From: Pseudopithomyces maydicus
Taxonomy: Eukaryota; Ascomycota; Dothideomycetes; Pleosporales; Didymosphaeriaceae
DNA: 64,000 nt
NCBI GenBank assembly: GCA_026873275.1
Contig: JANTUC010000007.1
Span: 868,001 to 932,000, forward strand
Direction of reading: 5' to 3'
The notes below the pieces were generated by a model. The model searched no databases. It had not been told where the DNA came from and was given only the letters and a program-made list of their open reading frames with translations. This document shows positions 32,692 to 42,031 of the stretch, piece after piece. The translations under genes and the position numbers were made by a program. Every line of letters begins with the position of its first letter. Within the stretch, counting starts at the first letter, position 1.

Positions 32692-34851
32692 ATGGCAACC
32701 ACCATTGCCCCCAGACGATTCCATGTCGAACCCATCGAAACGACATCAAAATCTTCAAAGGAGATGCGTGAGCATGTAGATGCAGCGCCCCAGCCCGTGG
32801 AAACCACCACCAAAACCAACCGCCGCTTCGCCGTCGAGCCCATTGAAACCACCACGAGGTCTTCCAAAGACACTGCTGGAAAGGAAAAGGAGGGTACAAA
32901 GCGCCCAGCAAAGTTTACGCCTGAACCAATCGAGACATCCCACAAGACCAACCGTAGATTTGTTCCTGACATAATCGAAACGACAGTCAAATCATCCCAA
33001 GATCAGCCCCCAACAGAGGAGAAAGAATCCAAGCCTCGACGGAGATTTGCACCCGAACCTGTTGAAACATCAACTAAAACGAACCGCCGGTTTGCTCCGC
33101 AACCCGTAGAGACTTCAGAAAGGAAGAGCCGCAGAAAATTCGCCGACGAGTGGGAAAACGAAACTACGAAGCCACGACGGAAATTCGAGCCGGAGCCCGT
33201 GGAAACATCCAAGAAAACGAATCGCCGCTTTGCGCCCGAACCTGTCGAAACTTCGGTCAGAAGTAGCCGGAAGAAGTTCGCAGAGCAGTGGGAGGACCAG
33301 ACCAAGAGCACTAAGAAGCAAGATAAGAAGCCGCGTAAATTTGCTCCTCAGCTCATCGAAACAGCTTCACGGTCGCGCCGTGTTGAGGAATCGCGTCCAC
33401 CAATCCGCCGAACAGGCAAAGCAGATGCAATGCCAACCCACGATATCCCTGGACCCCCGAATAACACGCCAAAGTTTGATTTTTCTCAAAATCCCTTGTT
33501 CCTCGAAATTCAGCGAGCAACATCACCGCTCAACCGGAGAAGAATGGTCAGATGCCGACCTTCGCAGCACTGCTTCCATGTACCTGATCTAGATCCTATC
33601 GAATCATCCGAGTCTGAAGGTGAGACGCCATCACCGGTTTCCTCCCCATACACATGTCGAGCCTATTGTTACGAAAAACACTCGTACAAGGAGCCAACAC
33701 GCATGCGGGAAAGCGTTGATGAGCAGACCTCGGGATACCTGCTTGAGCTTGCAGCAAAGGCCGCTGAGAAGCAGCTGCGCGACCAAGAGATGGCTGCCTT
33801 TCCTAACGGCAATTATTACGAACACGTCGACCATTTCGTTGATCATGACGACGAGTCTGTTGGCGGGTCACGGACAGAGTTCAATGAGATCAACTGGGAC
33901 TTGAAAGCAATGCGAGAATACAGAGAGAACCAGGACGTGGAGCCAACTTCAGGTGTTAGTCCGAAAACGAACTTCAAACCATCCCCTTGGGCTAACGTAA
34001 CCCCCAATATCAAGACGGATAAAGACGTCATAGGGTACCAAAAGAACAGTGAAATGGAACGAATGCGCCGAGGTGCTCGACCTCCTATGCTCGGCAATGA
34101 CATCAAATTCCCACGCTGCCCTTCCCCTGAACCCGCGCGCTTTGATACTACACAAGGCTGCGACGCTGTCCGGATAGCCATGTGCTACCTCAGTGAACAG
34201 ACTCAACAAGCCGAAAGAGGTGAAAGTCTCTGGTGCGGCAAAGGTAATGGTCGTCAAACGAGCCGCGTCTCCTCCCTTTGGTCTACGGCAAGCAGTCAGC
34301 CTGAGAAAAAGGAGGGTCTTTGGGCAGGTTGCTGTATCAAGGACGAACAGCCAAAAGGTCCTACGGGCATCCTTACCCCTCGCATCGAAACCACTGATCT
34401 TCTCTCGCCGTGTCCTACGCCGTCCCGTGGATCGCTTCTCCCACCAACACCACCCGCGTCTAATGCAGACTTTGCATGCATCGATGAGAAACTCACGTTT
34501 GCAAAGTCCATTGACGAAGATTATGGCGATGATTTCGTCACACAGGTCTACAATTACCTGTCTCTAGGCTACCCATCCATGGCTCAGCCGTTCGACGAAG
34601 AGCTCTCCCGCATCTCGAACATTCCCGTGTCGGATCTCCGTCAAGATGATCACTTGGCTGAATCGAAAGGGTATATCCGCTTGGGTCCTGACGGGAATCT
34701 TACCAGCGCCGAGATTACCGAGGAGAGCTGTGTGCGGTGGCGCGCTCTACGAACGTACATACGCGAGTGGGCAAAGCAGCACCCGAACATGGCGGGCGAC
34801 GGTCTCGGTGGGGCGGGCGTGGCTATTAGAAAAGGCAGCTGGGCTGTCTGA
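32692..34851 (+). CDS. Repeat protein with RRFxPEPVETS units, unknown function
   Basis: Single exon, 719 residues from the ATG at 32692. Residues about 8-235 are built from roughly twelve imperfect units of 14-19 residues. The consensus is R-[RK]-F-x-P-E-P-[VI]-E-T-[ST] followed by K-T-N or R-S-S, e.g. RRFAPEPVETS and RRFAVEPIETT. Two units are altered to KFADEWENET and KFAEQWEDQT. The rest is acidic and Ser/Pro-rich with scattered cysteines (CRAYCYEKHSY, GLWAGCCIKDE). A more ordered C-terminal block (about 640-719) contains DDFVTQVYNYLSLGYPSMAQPFDEEL and a WRALRTYIREWAKQHP helix. The C-terminal block looks conserved and may be the functional domain, with the repeats as a linear-motif array. 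I recognise no named family. Confidence 0.8.
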   Translation: MATTIAPRRFHVEPIETTSKSSKEMREHVDAAPQPVETTTKTNRRFAVEPIETTTRSSKDTAGKEKEGTKRPAKFTPEPIETSHKTNRRFVPDIIETTVKSSQDQPPTEEKESKPRRRFAPEPVETSTKTNRRFAPQPVETSERKSRRKFADEWENETTKPRRKFEPEPVETSKKTNRRFAPEPVETSVRSSRKKFAEQWEDQTKSTKKQDKKPRKFAPQLIETASRSRRVEESRPPIRRTGKADAMPTHDIPGPPNNTPKFDFSQNPLFLEIQRATSPLNRRRMVRCRPSQHCFHVPDLDPIESSESEGETPSPVSSPYTCRAYCYEKHSYKEPTRMRESVDEQTSGYLLELAAKAAEKQLRDQEMAAFPNGNYYEHVDHFVDHDDESVGGSRTEFNEINWDLKAMREYRENQDVEPTSGVSPKTNFKPSPWANVTPNIKTDKDVIGYQKNSEMERMRRGARPPMLGNDIKFPRCPSPEPARFDTTQGCDAVRIAMCYLSEQTQQAERGESLWCGKGNGRQTSRVSSLWSTASSQPEKKEGLWAGCCIKDEQPKGPTGILTPRIETTDLLSPCPTPSRGSLLPPTPPASNADFACIDEKLTFAKSIDEDYGDDFVTQVYNYLSLGYPSMAQPFDEELSRISNIPVSDLRQDDHLAESKGYIRLGPDGNLTSAEITEESCVRWRALRTYIREWAKQHPNMAGDGLGGAGVAIRKGSWAV
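32710..33390 (+). repeat. Coding tandem repeat array (RRFxPEPVETS)
   Basis: DNA underlying the twelve protein units. The nucleotide copies have diverged (codon choice differs between units), so the array is old and held by protein-level selection rather than a recent minisatellite expansion. Confidence 0.75.
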
Positions 34852-36048
34852 TTGCAACTACTTATTCCTTACTTCCTCTGGGTGCATTTGGGTGGATTTT
34901 AATAGCGATTGGCATCTAGCGAGCATTTTGAGCGGTCTTTTGTGATTTTAGGCGTCGTGGGTTCGCGTTTGCGTTGGGTGTCAGACCTTGGTACGATTTA
35001 TAGGTAGATTGCATATTTTTGGGCTTGAAGTTAGTAATCGCGGGAGAAATTTGACTGGTAATGATTTTCTGGTGATTATGGGATCTATTCAATTAATCAA
35101 GACTGATGATGTGTGCTTTACGAATATATGTGGTGAGACACTGTTGAGAACCAATTATGATCCGCTACCTTTTGAATACGCCTGTAGCGCCTTGTTCTTT
35201 ACCCAAGTAGATATTCTTGCACTTCAAAATGTACTGTTGATGGATACTAATGGCTTGTAATGTTCATTGCTTAGGTATAGTGATAGTAACATATAACTGT
35301 GAACTTTCATATACTCAAGGGATCAGTGAGGCACTTGGTCATCGAAGTTGTCATGTGAAGCACCACTCTGCTCCAAAGGAATAATATCTTAGAGATCGAA
35401 CAGATGGCTACAGCTGATTGTTTCTCAAAGCCCTGGTCCATAGTGTTTGGTGGTACTCACTGCCGCCTAAAATCCTATATTTTGACGAAGCCCACATACA
35501 TACAGCAGTAGCTTACAGAGGGTAATACTGGTTGGGACTAATAAAAGTTGAGGCCTAGCGTTGCTGCGTTGTAATTCTCAGTCAGTTCTACGAGGCGATC
35601 CACGTCTGGTTCTCGAAAAGTAAGAAGGTAGTGAAGCTGTAGGTGATTTCTTCTAAGCCTTGATGTCAATGCGGCAAACGATTCCTTTACGCTCTTTCCT
35701 GGTACCCTTGTAGTATCTTGAAATTGGTTGTTGTAACAAAAAATCAAGTCTATATTGCTGAGACAGCCGAATCCTATTGCACAAGTCTGTAAAGAGTAGT
35801 ATAGAATTATATCGGTTTGGAGATTACATTGCTCGGAAACGTCCACGCGTAAAGTATACGTGTCTAAACCGATCGTTCTCCCCGCAGAGTACGACAGCGT
35901 AACAATATCAGATACCTCTATTTTCCCGCATCAATGCTCAATACTGGGTGCTTGTCTTGGAGACTGTCTGTCGCCCGATTTATGTAGTCGTGTAATACGG
36001 GAACTAACATAGCGTGTGCGTACGTTGCGCGCCGCAACGACACAGTTC
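34852..36048. other. Intergenic region, AT-richer
   Basis: Convergent 3' flanks. A 102-codon minus-strand frame (35538-35846) starts at GTG and has no recognised motif. Nothing else supportable. Confidence 0.5.
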
Positions 36049-36505
36049 CTACTCTATGCACACATCTCCATGGTTTCGCTTCCCCTCTATGTTCTTCTTC
36101 TCAATCTTCCTTCGCTCCTTCTCCTCCTTCTCCTCCTTCTCGATCTCTAGAAGGCGCAAATGGTACTCGAACAGCGCGGGGTCCGTAAAATGGGCATATT
36201 TGCAGTTGCGAGTGCATTTTCCTCTGAGATGATCGCGGCAAACAGGCGGGTGTTTGTAGCGGCAGCCATGCTGACATTTGCCTCTCAGATACTTGCGACA
36301 GGTCGTAGAGCTTGCTTTGGCCACTTTGCGGTCCTTCAGCGTTCGAATTGCGCGCCTGCCTCATGAATTAGTCGGAACTTGAAGGTAGTAGCGGAGATTA
36401 CTACTTCGTAGGTTTGGCGATCGGTATGCGACTACAGCCGAGGTAGCCATAAGTGTTTGGAAGAGAGCGCCCTTTGGAACGCGTGTGCGAAGATGGCGTG
36501 TCCAT
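36049..36505 (-). CDS. Small tandem CCCH zinc-finger protein
   Basis: Exons 36505-36405 and 36355-36049 on the minus strand (49-bp intron GTAGTA...GGCAG with a gactaat branch) give 135 residues from the ATG at 36505. The body has two matching fingers, CRKYLRGKCQHGCRYKH and CRDHLRGKCTRNCKYAH, both C-x7-C-x3-C-x3-H. The middle spacing of three is shorter than the usual five. A helix rich in Glu/Lys follows (LLEIEKEEKEEKERRKIEKK). CCCH fingers of this kind usually bind RNA. The product is tiny compared with typical fungal CCCH proteins and carries no other domain. The spliced start is inferred: the second exon alone opens only at a GTG. Confidence 0.75.
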
Positions 36506-36571
36506 CCGTTGTGTGTTTGTGTATTGTCAGCTCGCAGCTATCTACTTGTGCAGCGAAGCTAAGACTCGGGA

Positions 36572-36580
36572 TATTTTATA
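36572..36580 (-). promoter_or_regulatory. TATA element of the CCCH gene
   Basis: TATAAAATA on the minus strand, 67 bp upstream of the ATG at 36505. Good match and spacing. Confidence 0.5.
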
Positions 36581-37956
36581 GACTGCCAAGGAGTGTGGTT
36601 GAACCTGACTTGATCTAGACTGTAGATGCCTAAACTGGAAGAGCGGTCACAGTCGCAGCGATCAATCAGGTAACCCTTAACCTTTGGCAGTCCGCCGCCA
36701 CATTGACATTTCCTTCCTCAAGCATCACCTAACAGGTGATAGCCTAATGAAAAAAAGTGTGTGCCAGTAACCCACCTAGTGACCGTGTGAGATCGTCGCG
36801 ACAGGTAGAACCTGCTCCCAAGCCCACTTCGAGTTTGACCAAACTCTCCATGGATACGAGGCGCTGGTCAGGCGCGCTGTAGTGTCCGCAATCCGCTGAA
36901 CTGAGGGTGGAGACGATCTGCATCAAAAGGCTTACCGGCTACAACCAGACTAATCACCAGGGCTTGCTGCACCCGATGCTTCGCCAAAATTGCAGGATAC
37001 CAGGGGAAGGAAGGGGTGTTGTAAATTGAGACAGTGACTAAAAGTGGGCGGCATGTGCAAAGGCCCTGCGTGCGTATGAAGAGAAAGGTGAGTAGAAGGA
37101 GCGGGCCGCCGTGCTTATATAGGTTCTGCGGCCGCGCTAGTCACTAGGGCGCCAAGCAGGTAGCATCACGTGAGGGCACCCAGCCCCCATGACGAGTTGC
37201 AAACGGTGCCGCCCGCACGGTGAAGAATACGTGAAGATGAAAGGTTCCTTAAATGAGCGTTCCTTGCTTCATTCTAGCTCTCAGAATGACCAATTTATCG
37301 ACAGGAGCCCTGTTTAGTACGATATACGATTGAGTTCAATTCACTGGGTATGACATAAGCTACTTGAACTTGGGGACATTTCCTCCACAACCAAGAGAGA
37401 AGCAAATTATATCAATCAAGTACATTAGACGAATGCTCTCACGACGTAGATTAGTCGTGTACGAAATCTGTGTATGCATATTATACTGCGGTCAAGATAC
37501 CGACGCAACTACTTAGGTTCTAGGATCCGTTCGTACACAGACATTACAGGTACTGCTCATAGACATAACATGCCATCTATCAGACTTCTTCAACTTAGAA
37601 TGTCACTCTTCTTTGGGCAAAAACTAAGGACATTCGCAGGAGCGCCGAGGAAGTATTGAAGACGAGATGATCCGACCATATTTACACCTAATCTTTGCAT
37701 CGTCACCTACCTCAGTGTCATCTTTTTAGAATTTCCAGTCAGCTTGAAAGAACGTCCATTCTTGGATAGAGTTGTTACCCTGGAAGTAAGTTGGGGAGAC
37801 TAGCCGCTGAGAGGCTCGCTCGGAGTTTTCACACGCTGATTGGTTCGCTCGCAGGCAGGAACTTCTGCGAGGTAACTCCTGTGCGATTACGTCGGAGCGC
37901 CCGAATGAACAGGCGAAGGAATCAGGTCCGATTAAAATATTGAGGTGATTTCGATG

Positions 37957-37964
37957 TATAAATA
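37957..37964 (+). promoter_or_regulatory. TATA element of the SDR gene
   Basis: TATAAATA, 128 bp upstream of the SDR ATG at 38092, on the coding strand. Confidence 0.5.
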
Positions 37965-38091
37965 TGAGCTGGAAGCTCCATCATCAAGCTGTGATATACT
38001 ACAAGCTTCTTCACCCCCGATTCATACTTAACATAACCTTTTGACCCTAGGCCGGGACCGCGACTCCTGCGAACAACACTACAGCACCACA

Positions 38092-39123
38092 ATGCCCACC
38101 ACTAATCCACAATGGGGATCTTTCACGGTTGCCCCGACGGTAGCTGCCGTATTTTCCGAATCAATTAAAGGCCGTACAATTCTCATCACGGGCGTTAACC
38201 GCACGGGCCTCGGGTACGCCACGGCCAATGCATTCGCCTCGCAGTCTCCTTCTGCCATTGTAATCACTGGTCGGTCTGCAGCCAAGTTGCAGGAGAGCGT
38301 GGATTCTCTCCATGCCATCTACCCATCTATTGCCGTCAAGCCTCTGATACTCGATCTGAGCTCCCAAAAGTCTGTGAGGGAGGCTGCCAGTAAATTGCTA
38401 TCATGGAACGACATCCCCTCAATCGATATCGTGGTCAATAACGCCGGTGTCATGAACATACAAGAACGAACGTTAAGCATAGACGGCGCAGAGATGCATT
38501 TTGCAACGAATCACCTGGGTCATTTCCTCTTTACCAACCTCCTTATGCCGAAGATCTTAGCTGGAACAAACAAACGTATTGTAAACGTGAGCAGCGTGGG
38601 CACGTTCGTCTCTCCTATCCGATTCAGTGATCTTCGCTGGGAAAAATCTCAATCATCCATCCCTGATGCGGAAAAAGTTAATGTGGCCATGCTTTCTGCA
38701 GCCAAGCTACCTATTTCCGAATCTACTACATACACCCCGTTTGGAGCCTACGGCGCCTCCAAGACAGCGAACATACTGTACTCCGCTGCGCTGAATGCTC
38801 GGCTCTCTAATCACGGCGTGCTGAGCGTCGCGCTGCACCCAGGCGAAATCATGACGGAGCTCCAGCGCTCAACGGACTTGGTATGGCTCGCTAATACTAT
38901 GGAAGGCAGGGCGGAGAAGGGTATGCCGGGGTTCAAAAGTTTGGAGGAGGGGGCTGCTACAGCACTGGTCGCCGCAACGGACCCAAAGTTGGGCAGGATG
39001 GACAAATTCTTGAACGATTGTCAAGTTAGTGAGAAGGTGCCTCCGTACGCGGTGGACGAAGAAATTGCGGAGAGATTGTGGAATGTCAGCGAAGAGCTTG
39101 TAGGAGAAAAATTCGTCTGGTGA
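38092..39123 (+). CDS. Short-chain dehydrogenase/reductase (retinol dehydrogenase/WWOX-like)
   Basis: Single exon, 343 residues from the ATG at 38092; the frame extends upstream only to a TTG. Classical SDR motifs are all present: TGxxxxGxG (TGVNRTGLG, residues 33-41) for the cofactor, NNAG at 116-119, the catalytic serine in VNVSSVG (167/168), and YGASK (Tyr220, Lys224). The length and the NHLGHF/PGxxxT segments (TNHLGHFLFTN, LHPGEIMTEL) put it near the fungal WW-domain-oxidoreductase/retinol-dehydrogenase-like group, which reduces or oxidises hydrophobic alcohols and ketones with NAD(P). Substrate unknown. It is convergent with the MFS gene, stop codons 171 bp apart. Confidence 0.92.
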   Translation: MPTTNPQWGSFTVAPTVAAVFSESIKGRTILITGVNRTGLGYATANAFASQSPSAIVITGRSAAKLQESVDSLHAIYPSIAVKPLILDLSSQKSVREAASKLLSWNDIPSIDIVVNNAGVMNIQERTLSIDGAEMHFATNHLGHFLFTNLLMPKILAGTNKRIVNVSSVGTFVSPIRFSDLRWEKSQSSIPDAEKVNVAMLSAAKLPISESTTYTPFGAYGASKTANILYSAALNARLSNHGVLSVALHPGEIMTELQRSTDLVWLANTMEGRAEKGMPGFKSLEEGAATALVAATDPKLGRMDKFLNDCQVSEKVPPYAVDEEIAERLWNVSEELVGEKFVW

Positions 39124-39294
39124 ATCTTTAAACGCAAGCTATTAAATGCGCTTGCCAAGGTTGTTGTTTAGGTCGTTCCTCCAGCATGTGCAATACAGAT
39201 ATAGAAACGATTGGAACTTTGCGTTCGTATATGTCTATATTTTATTGATTTCTCTGAGCATGTAGCCGTATTTTATGGTGAGTATATTGTTCCT

Positions 39295-40803
39295 TCAATA
39301 GGTGAACCTGAAGCCTTGAGTAGCCTCCAACACTTGCTTGCCCGCTCTCTGACGTTGATTTGCCATGTAGAAGTAGACAGAGAAAGCTGCAATGCAGCCA
39401 ATAATCATAATATGTGATCTAACCGAGTCAGTATAGTTGCCAGTGTTATGCCCGTTTACTTACCCAATTGATACCCATATTGCAGTCATGTATCTCGGAG
39501 CCTCTGGCTGTCTAACAATAAAGCTTCCTGCAATTCCACCCGCGCCGTTGAAAGCCGTAACAGCAGCTGCGGTGAACACGCGCTTCCACTGCCCAACAAT
39601 GTTGTTCGCTTGATATGTCGCCATGCCCGCCCAATTGGCAACGTATGCACCAGTAGCCAGATAAGTTCCTATATATCTTACGGTGACCTGGTCACTGAAG
39701 CCCAGCATGCAGAACCCCACGATGAGACAGACCGAGTTGAATGTGATGATGGGCCCACGGAGTTGATATTTGTCGCCGATAAGCGAGGAAAGAATGGCTG
39801 GTATGACCGAGTAGTAATATGGAGGTGCTGCGAGGAGAATTGCTTTGTCGGAGCTGAAACCCATACCACCTTGCAAAATGATGGGCAAGAAATATGACAA
39901 ACTCGTTGAAACCAAGTTCTGGAGGAAGTACAGAACACAGAAGCCGTAAATTTTGGGATCTTTGGCATGAACCAAGACCTTGGACCAAGAGAACAAGTCA
40001 GGCTCCACATCCCCCCGGTCTTTTTCGATGCGCTTTGCAGCAATCTCCGACTCTTCTGGACTCAAGAACATGAAGCTTTTATGGGAATTCTCAGGAAAAT
40101 CGATCATCCACCAATATGTGAGAATGCCGATAAAAGCTGTAATGGCGCCCTGTACTATGAACATCCATTGCCAGCCTTTCAAATTAGAGGATCCGTCGAG
40201 TTTGTTGAGGCCAAAATTCACGATCCCCCCGGTGGCCAGTACGATGACTTCCCCACTCTGCATCAGGGCAAACCGCAATTGCTGCTCCTTCCTCGTATAC
40301 CAGGTTGAGATGAGGTAAGTCAGACCGGGGTAGATTCCACTCATAGCCATGCCGAGCAGGATTCTCAAGGCGATCATCTGTCTCCAGGTCTGCACAAAGG
40401 CGGTGCACAGAGTGATGATGCCAAAGCAGAAGGTGATGAATCCGAACCAGATCCTGGGCCCAAAAGTCCGCACGGCGATGGTGGAGGGAAGCTGGAAAGC
40501 GATGGATGCGATGGTGAAGATGAAGATGGACACGGAGTAACGGTTTCCTTGGTCCAGGCCCAGATCCGCCAACATGGATGTGACCGAGGCGCTCGAAATG
40601 ACTCCGCTGTCGAGCAGGTTCAAGCTACACAGGATGCCGGCGATACTGCACAGGCGAAAGTCGACTTTCAATCGGATGCTGTTCTCGCGCGCTTGACGGT
40701 CGATGACTCCCTGCTCTTCCCGGTCATCTTGCTCGCCTTCCAGGTTGTCTTGAACATGGGTGACAAGCGTCCCGGACTCGTGCGTCGACGGGGATTTGGT
40801 CAT
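39295..40803 (-). CDS. MFS anion:cation symporter (ACS, Dal5/allantoate permease-like)
   Basis: Exons 40803-39464 and 39418-39295 on the minus strand (45-bp intron GTAAGT...GGTTAG) give 487 residues. About twelve membrane segments lie in two halves with a central hydrophilic loop. Family marks are RILLGMAMSGIYPGLTYLISTWYTRKEQ in helices 4-5 and the ATYQANNIVGQWKRVFTAA stretch in the second half. These match the ACS family, whose fungal members carry allantoate, nicotinate, pantothenate, biotin precursors and other carboxylates with protons. The second exon completes helix 12 (MIIGCIAAFSVYFYMANQRQ) and the cytosolic tail. The convergent SDR beside it suggests, but does not prove, a shared catabolic role. 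Confidence 0.9.
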
Positions 40804-42031
40804 TTTGGCGAGAGTAAGAAGCGTGAGGGGTTATGGTTGCGCAAGGAGGCGAAATGGACTTATCTGATGCGGTGTCGGCATGCAAGAAGGTCTAATTAGC
40901 CGAGGCAGGTGCAGAGCTAGCTTATCCAAGCAGCACGGTGGTATTCGATGGCATTCGGGATCCGACATGGTGTAAGCGATTACACATGGGTGCAAAAAAA
41001 GTGGAACGGATCTGGATAGTGGGACGGTGAAGCAGTGATTCGTATTCCGAGGCGGCTGAGGGTGCAAAACGGGCCGAGCCGCCCTCTGCTCGAGTGTGCA
41101 CTTGGGCTGCTTTGCAATTCCTTGTATGGGCTGTCCGTGTTGGAGGACGCATGCATGCAAGTGTGCTTTGTCAGCAAGGTACCACCCCTCCCGGCTCCAG
41201 TTTGTGGTGATCTAAGTAGGTAGGTAGGCAGGTAGTGCAGTGTGTGTCGCCAGAGCTATGCTGCTTGCAGGTTTCTCGGCAGCGACTGGCACACGGAGAA
41301 ATGATCAAACGGGCGAATATATCGATGGATGCGTGGTTGGGTGGCTGGGTGGCTGGGTGGCTAGATGGATACAGAGATGGGAGAGAGCCGTCGGGGAACC
41401 TACCTGGGCATGAAGCCACGGCGGCTCGGCTGCTGCTCTGGCTGGCAGTTGGCCACAGGACGACTGAGCAAATGCGCACGCCTACCACGCCTGCCACGCC
41501 TGCCACGTCCACCACGTCTACTACTACCTACAGCAGCTAGACTAGCCCGTGTCCCTACGGTAGTCCTCTAGAGTCTAGGGACAGGCAGCTTCTGGCTCGG
41601 ATGGAAAAACTAGACGCTAGATCAGGGCTCCAGGGACGATGCAGCATTGACGTCGTTCCCTCGGTGCAGACCCATCTACCTATCCGCTATTCCAGGGGTG
41701 GCTCGTGCAGTCCATGCACCTCAGCTTCGACGTGTGGACGGCATCTTGTCTCACCTCGCAAGTCATTGCAGCGGCCTCCCGAGCCTCTTTGCTGAGTACT
41801 TCTCACCCCGCAACCACACGTCCAGTGCGCACTTGGGCTCTTGCACGCTGCCGCTGCCCGTGGGCCTCCCTGAGCGCCCGCGCCCGCTGCCAACCCGCCC
41901 CTCGACAGCACAGCACAGCACATCCATCCACCCTCCCGCCGCCTCCGCCCAGCTTATGCAGCGCAGCGCCTTTCCGCGTCATTTGTAGTACCGCCCTGGC
42001 CCCCGCCTCCGTCGCATACCCCGCCGCCGCC
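40804..42031. other. Divergent promoter region (MFS / SLA1)
   Basis: 1.2 kb without a supportable gene. A GGGTGGCT repeat lies at 41334-41361 and a CCACGCCTG repeat at about 41495-41530. The CT-rich, CCGCC-rich last 150 bp before 42032 is the SLA1 leader. Confidence 0.5.
41334..41361. repeat. GGTGGCTG tandem repeat
   Basis: Three to four consecutive GGGTGGCT units, non-coding, read directly. Confidence 0.75.

Larger units (their letters stand above)
36506..38091. other. Divergent promoter region (CCCH protein / SDR)
   Basis: 1.6 kb with no frame above 61 codons. It holds the TATA elements of both neighbours and is otherwise unremarkable. Confidence 0.5.
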
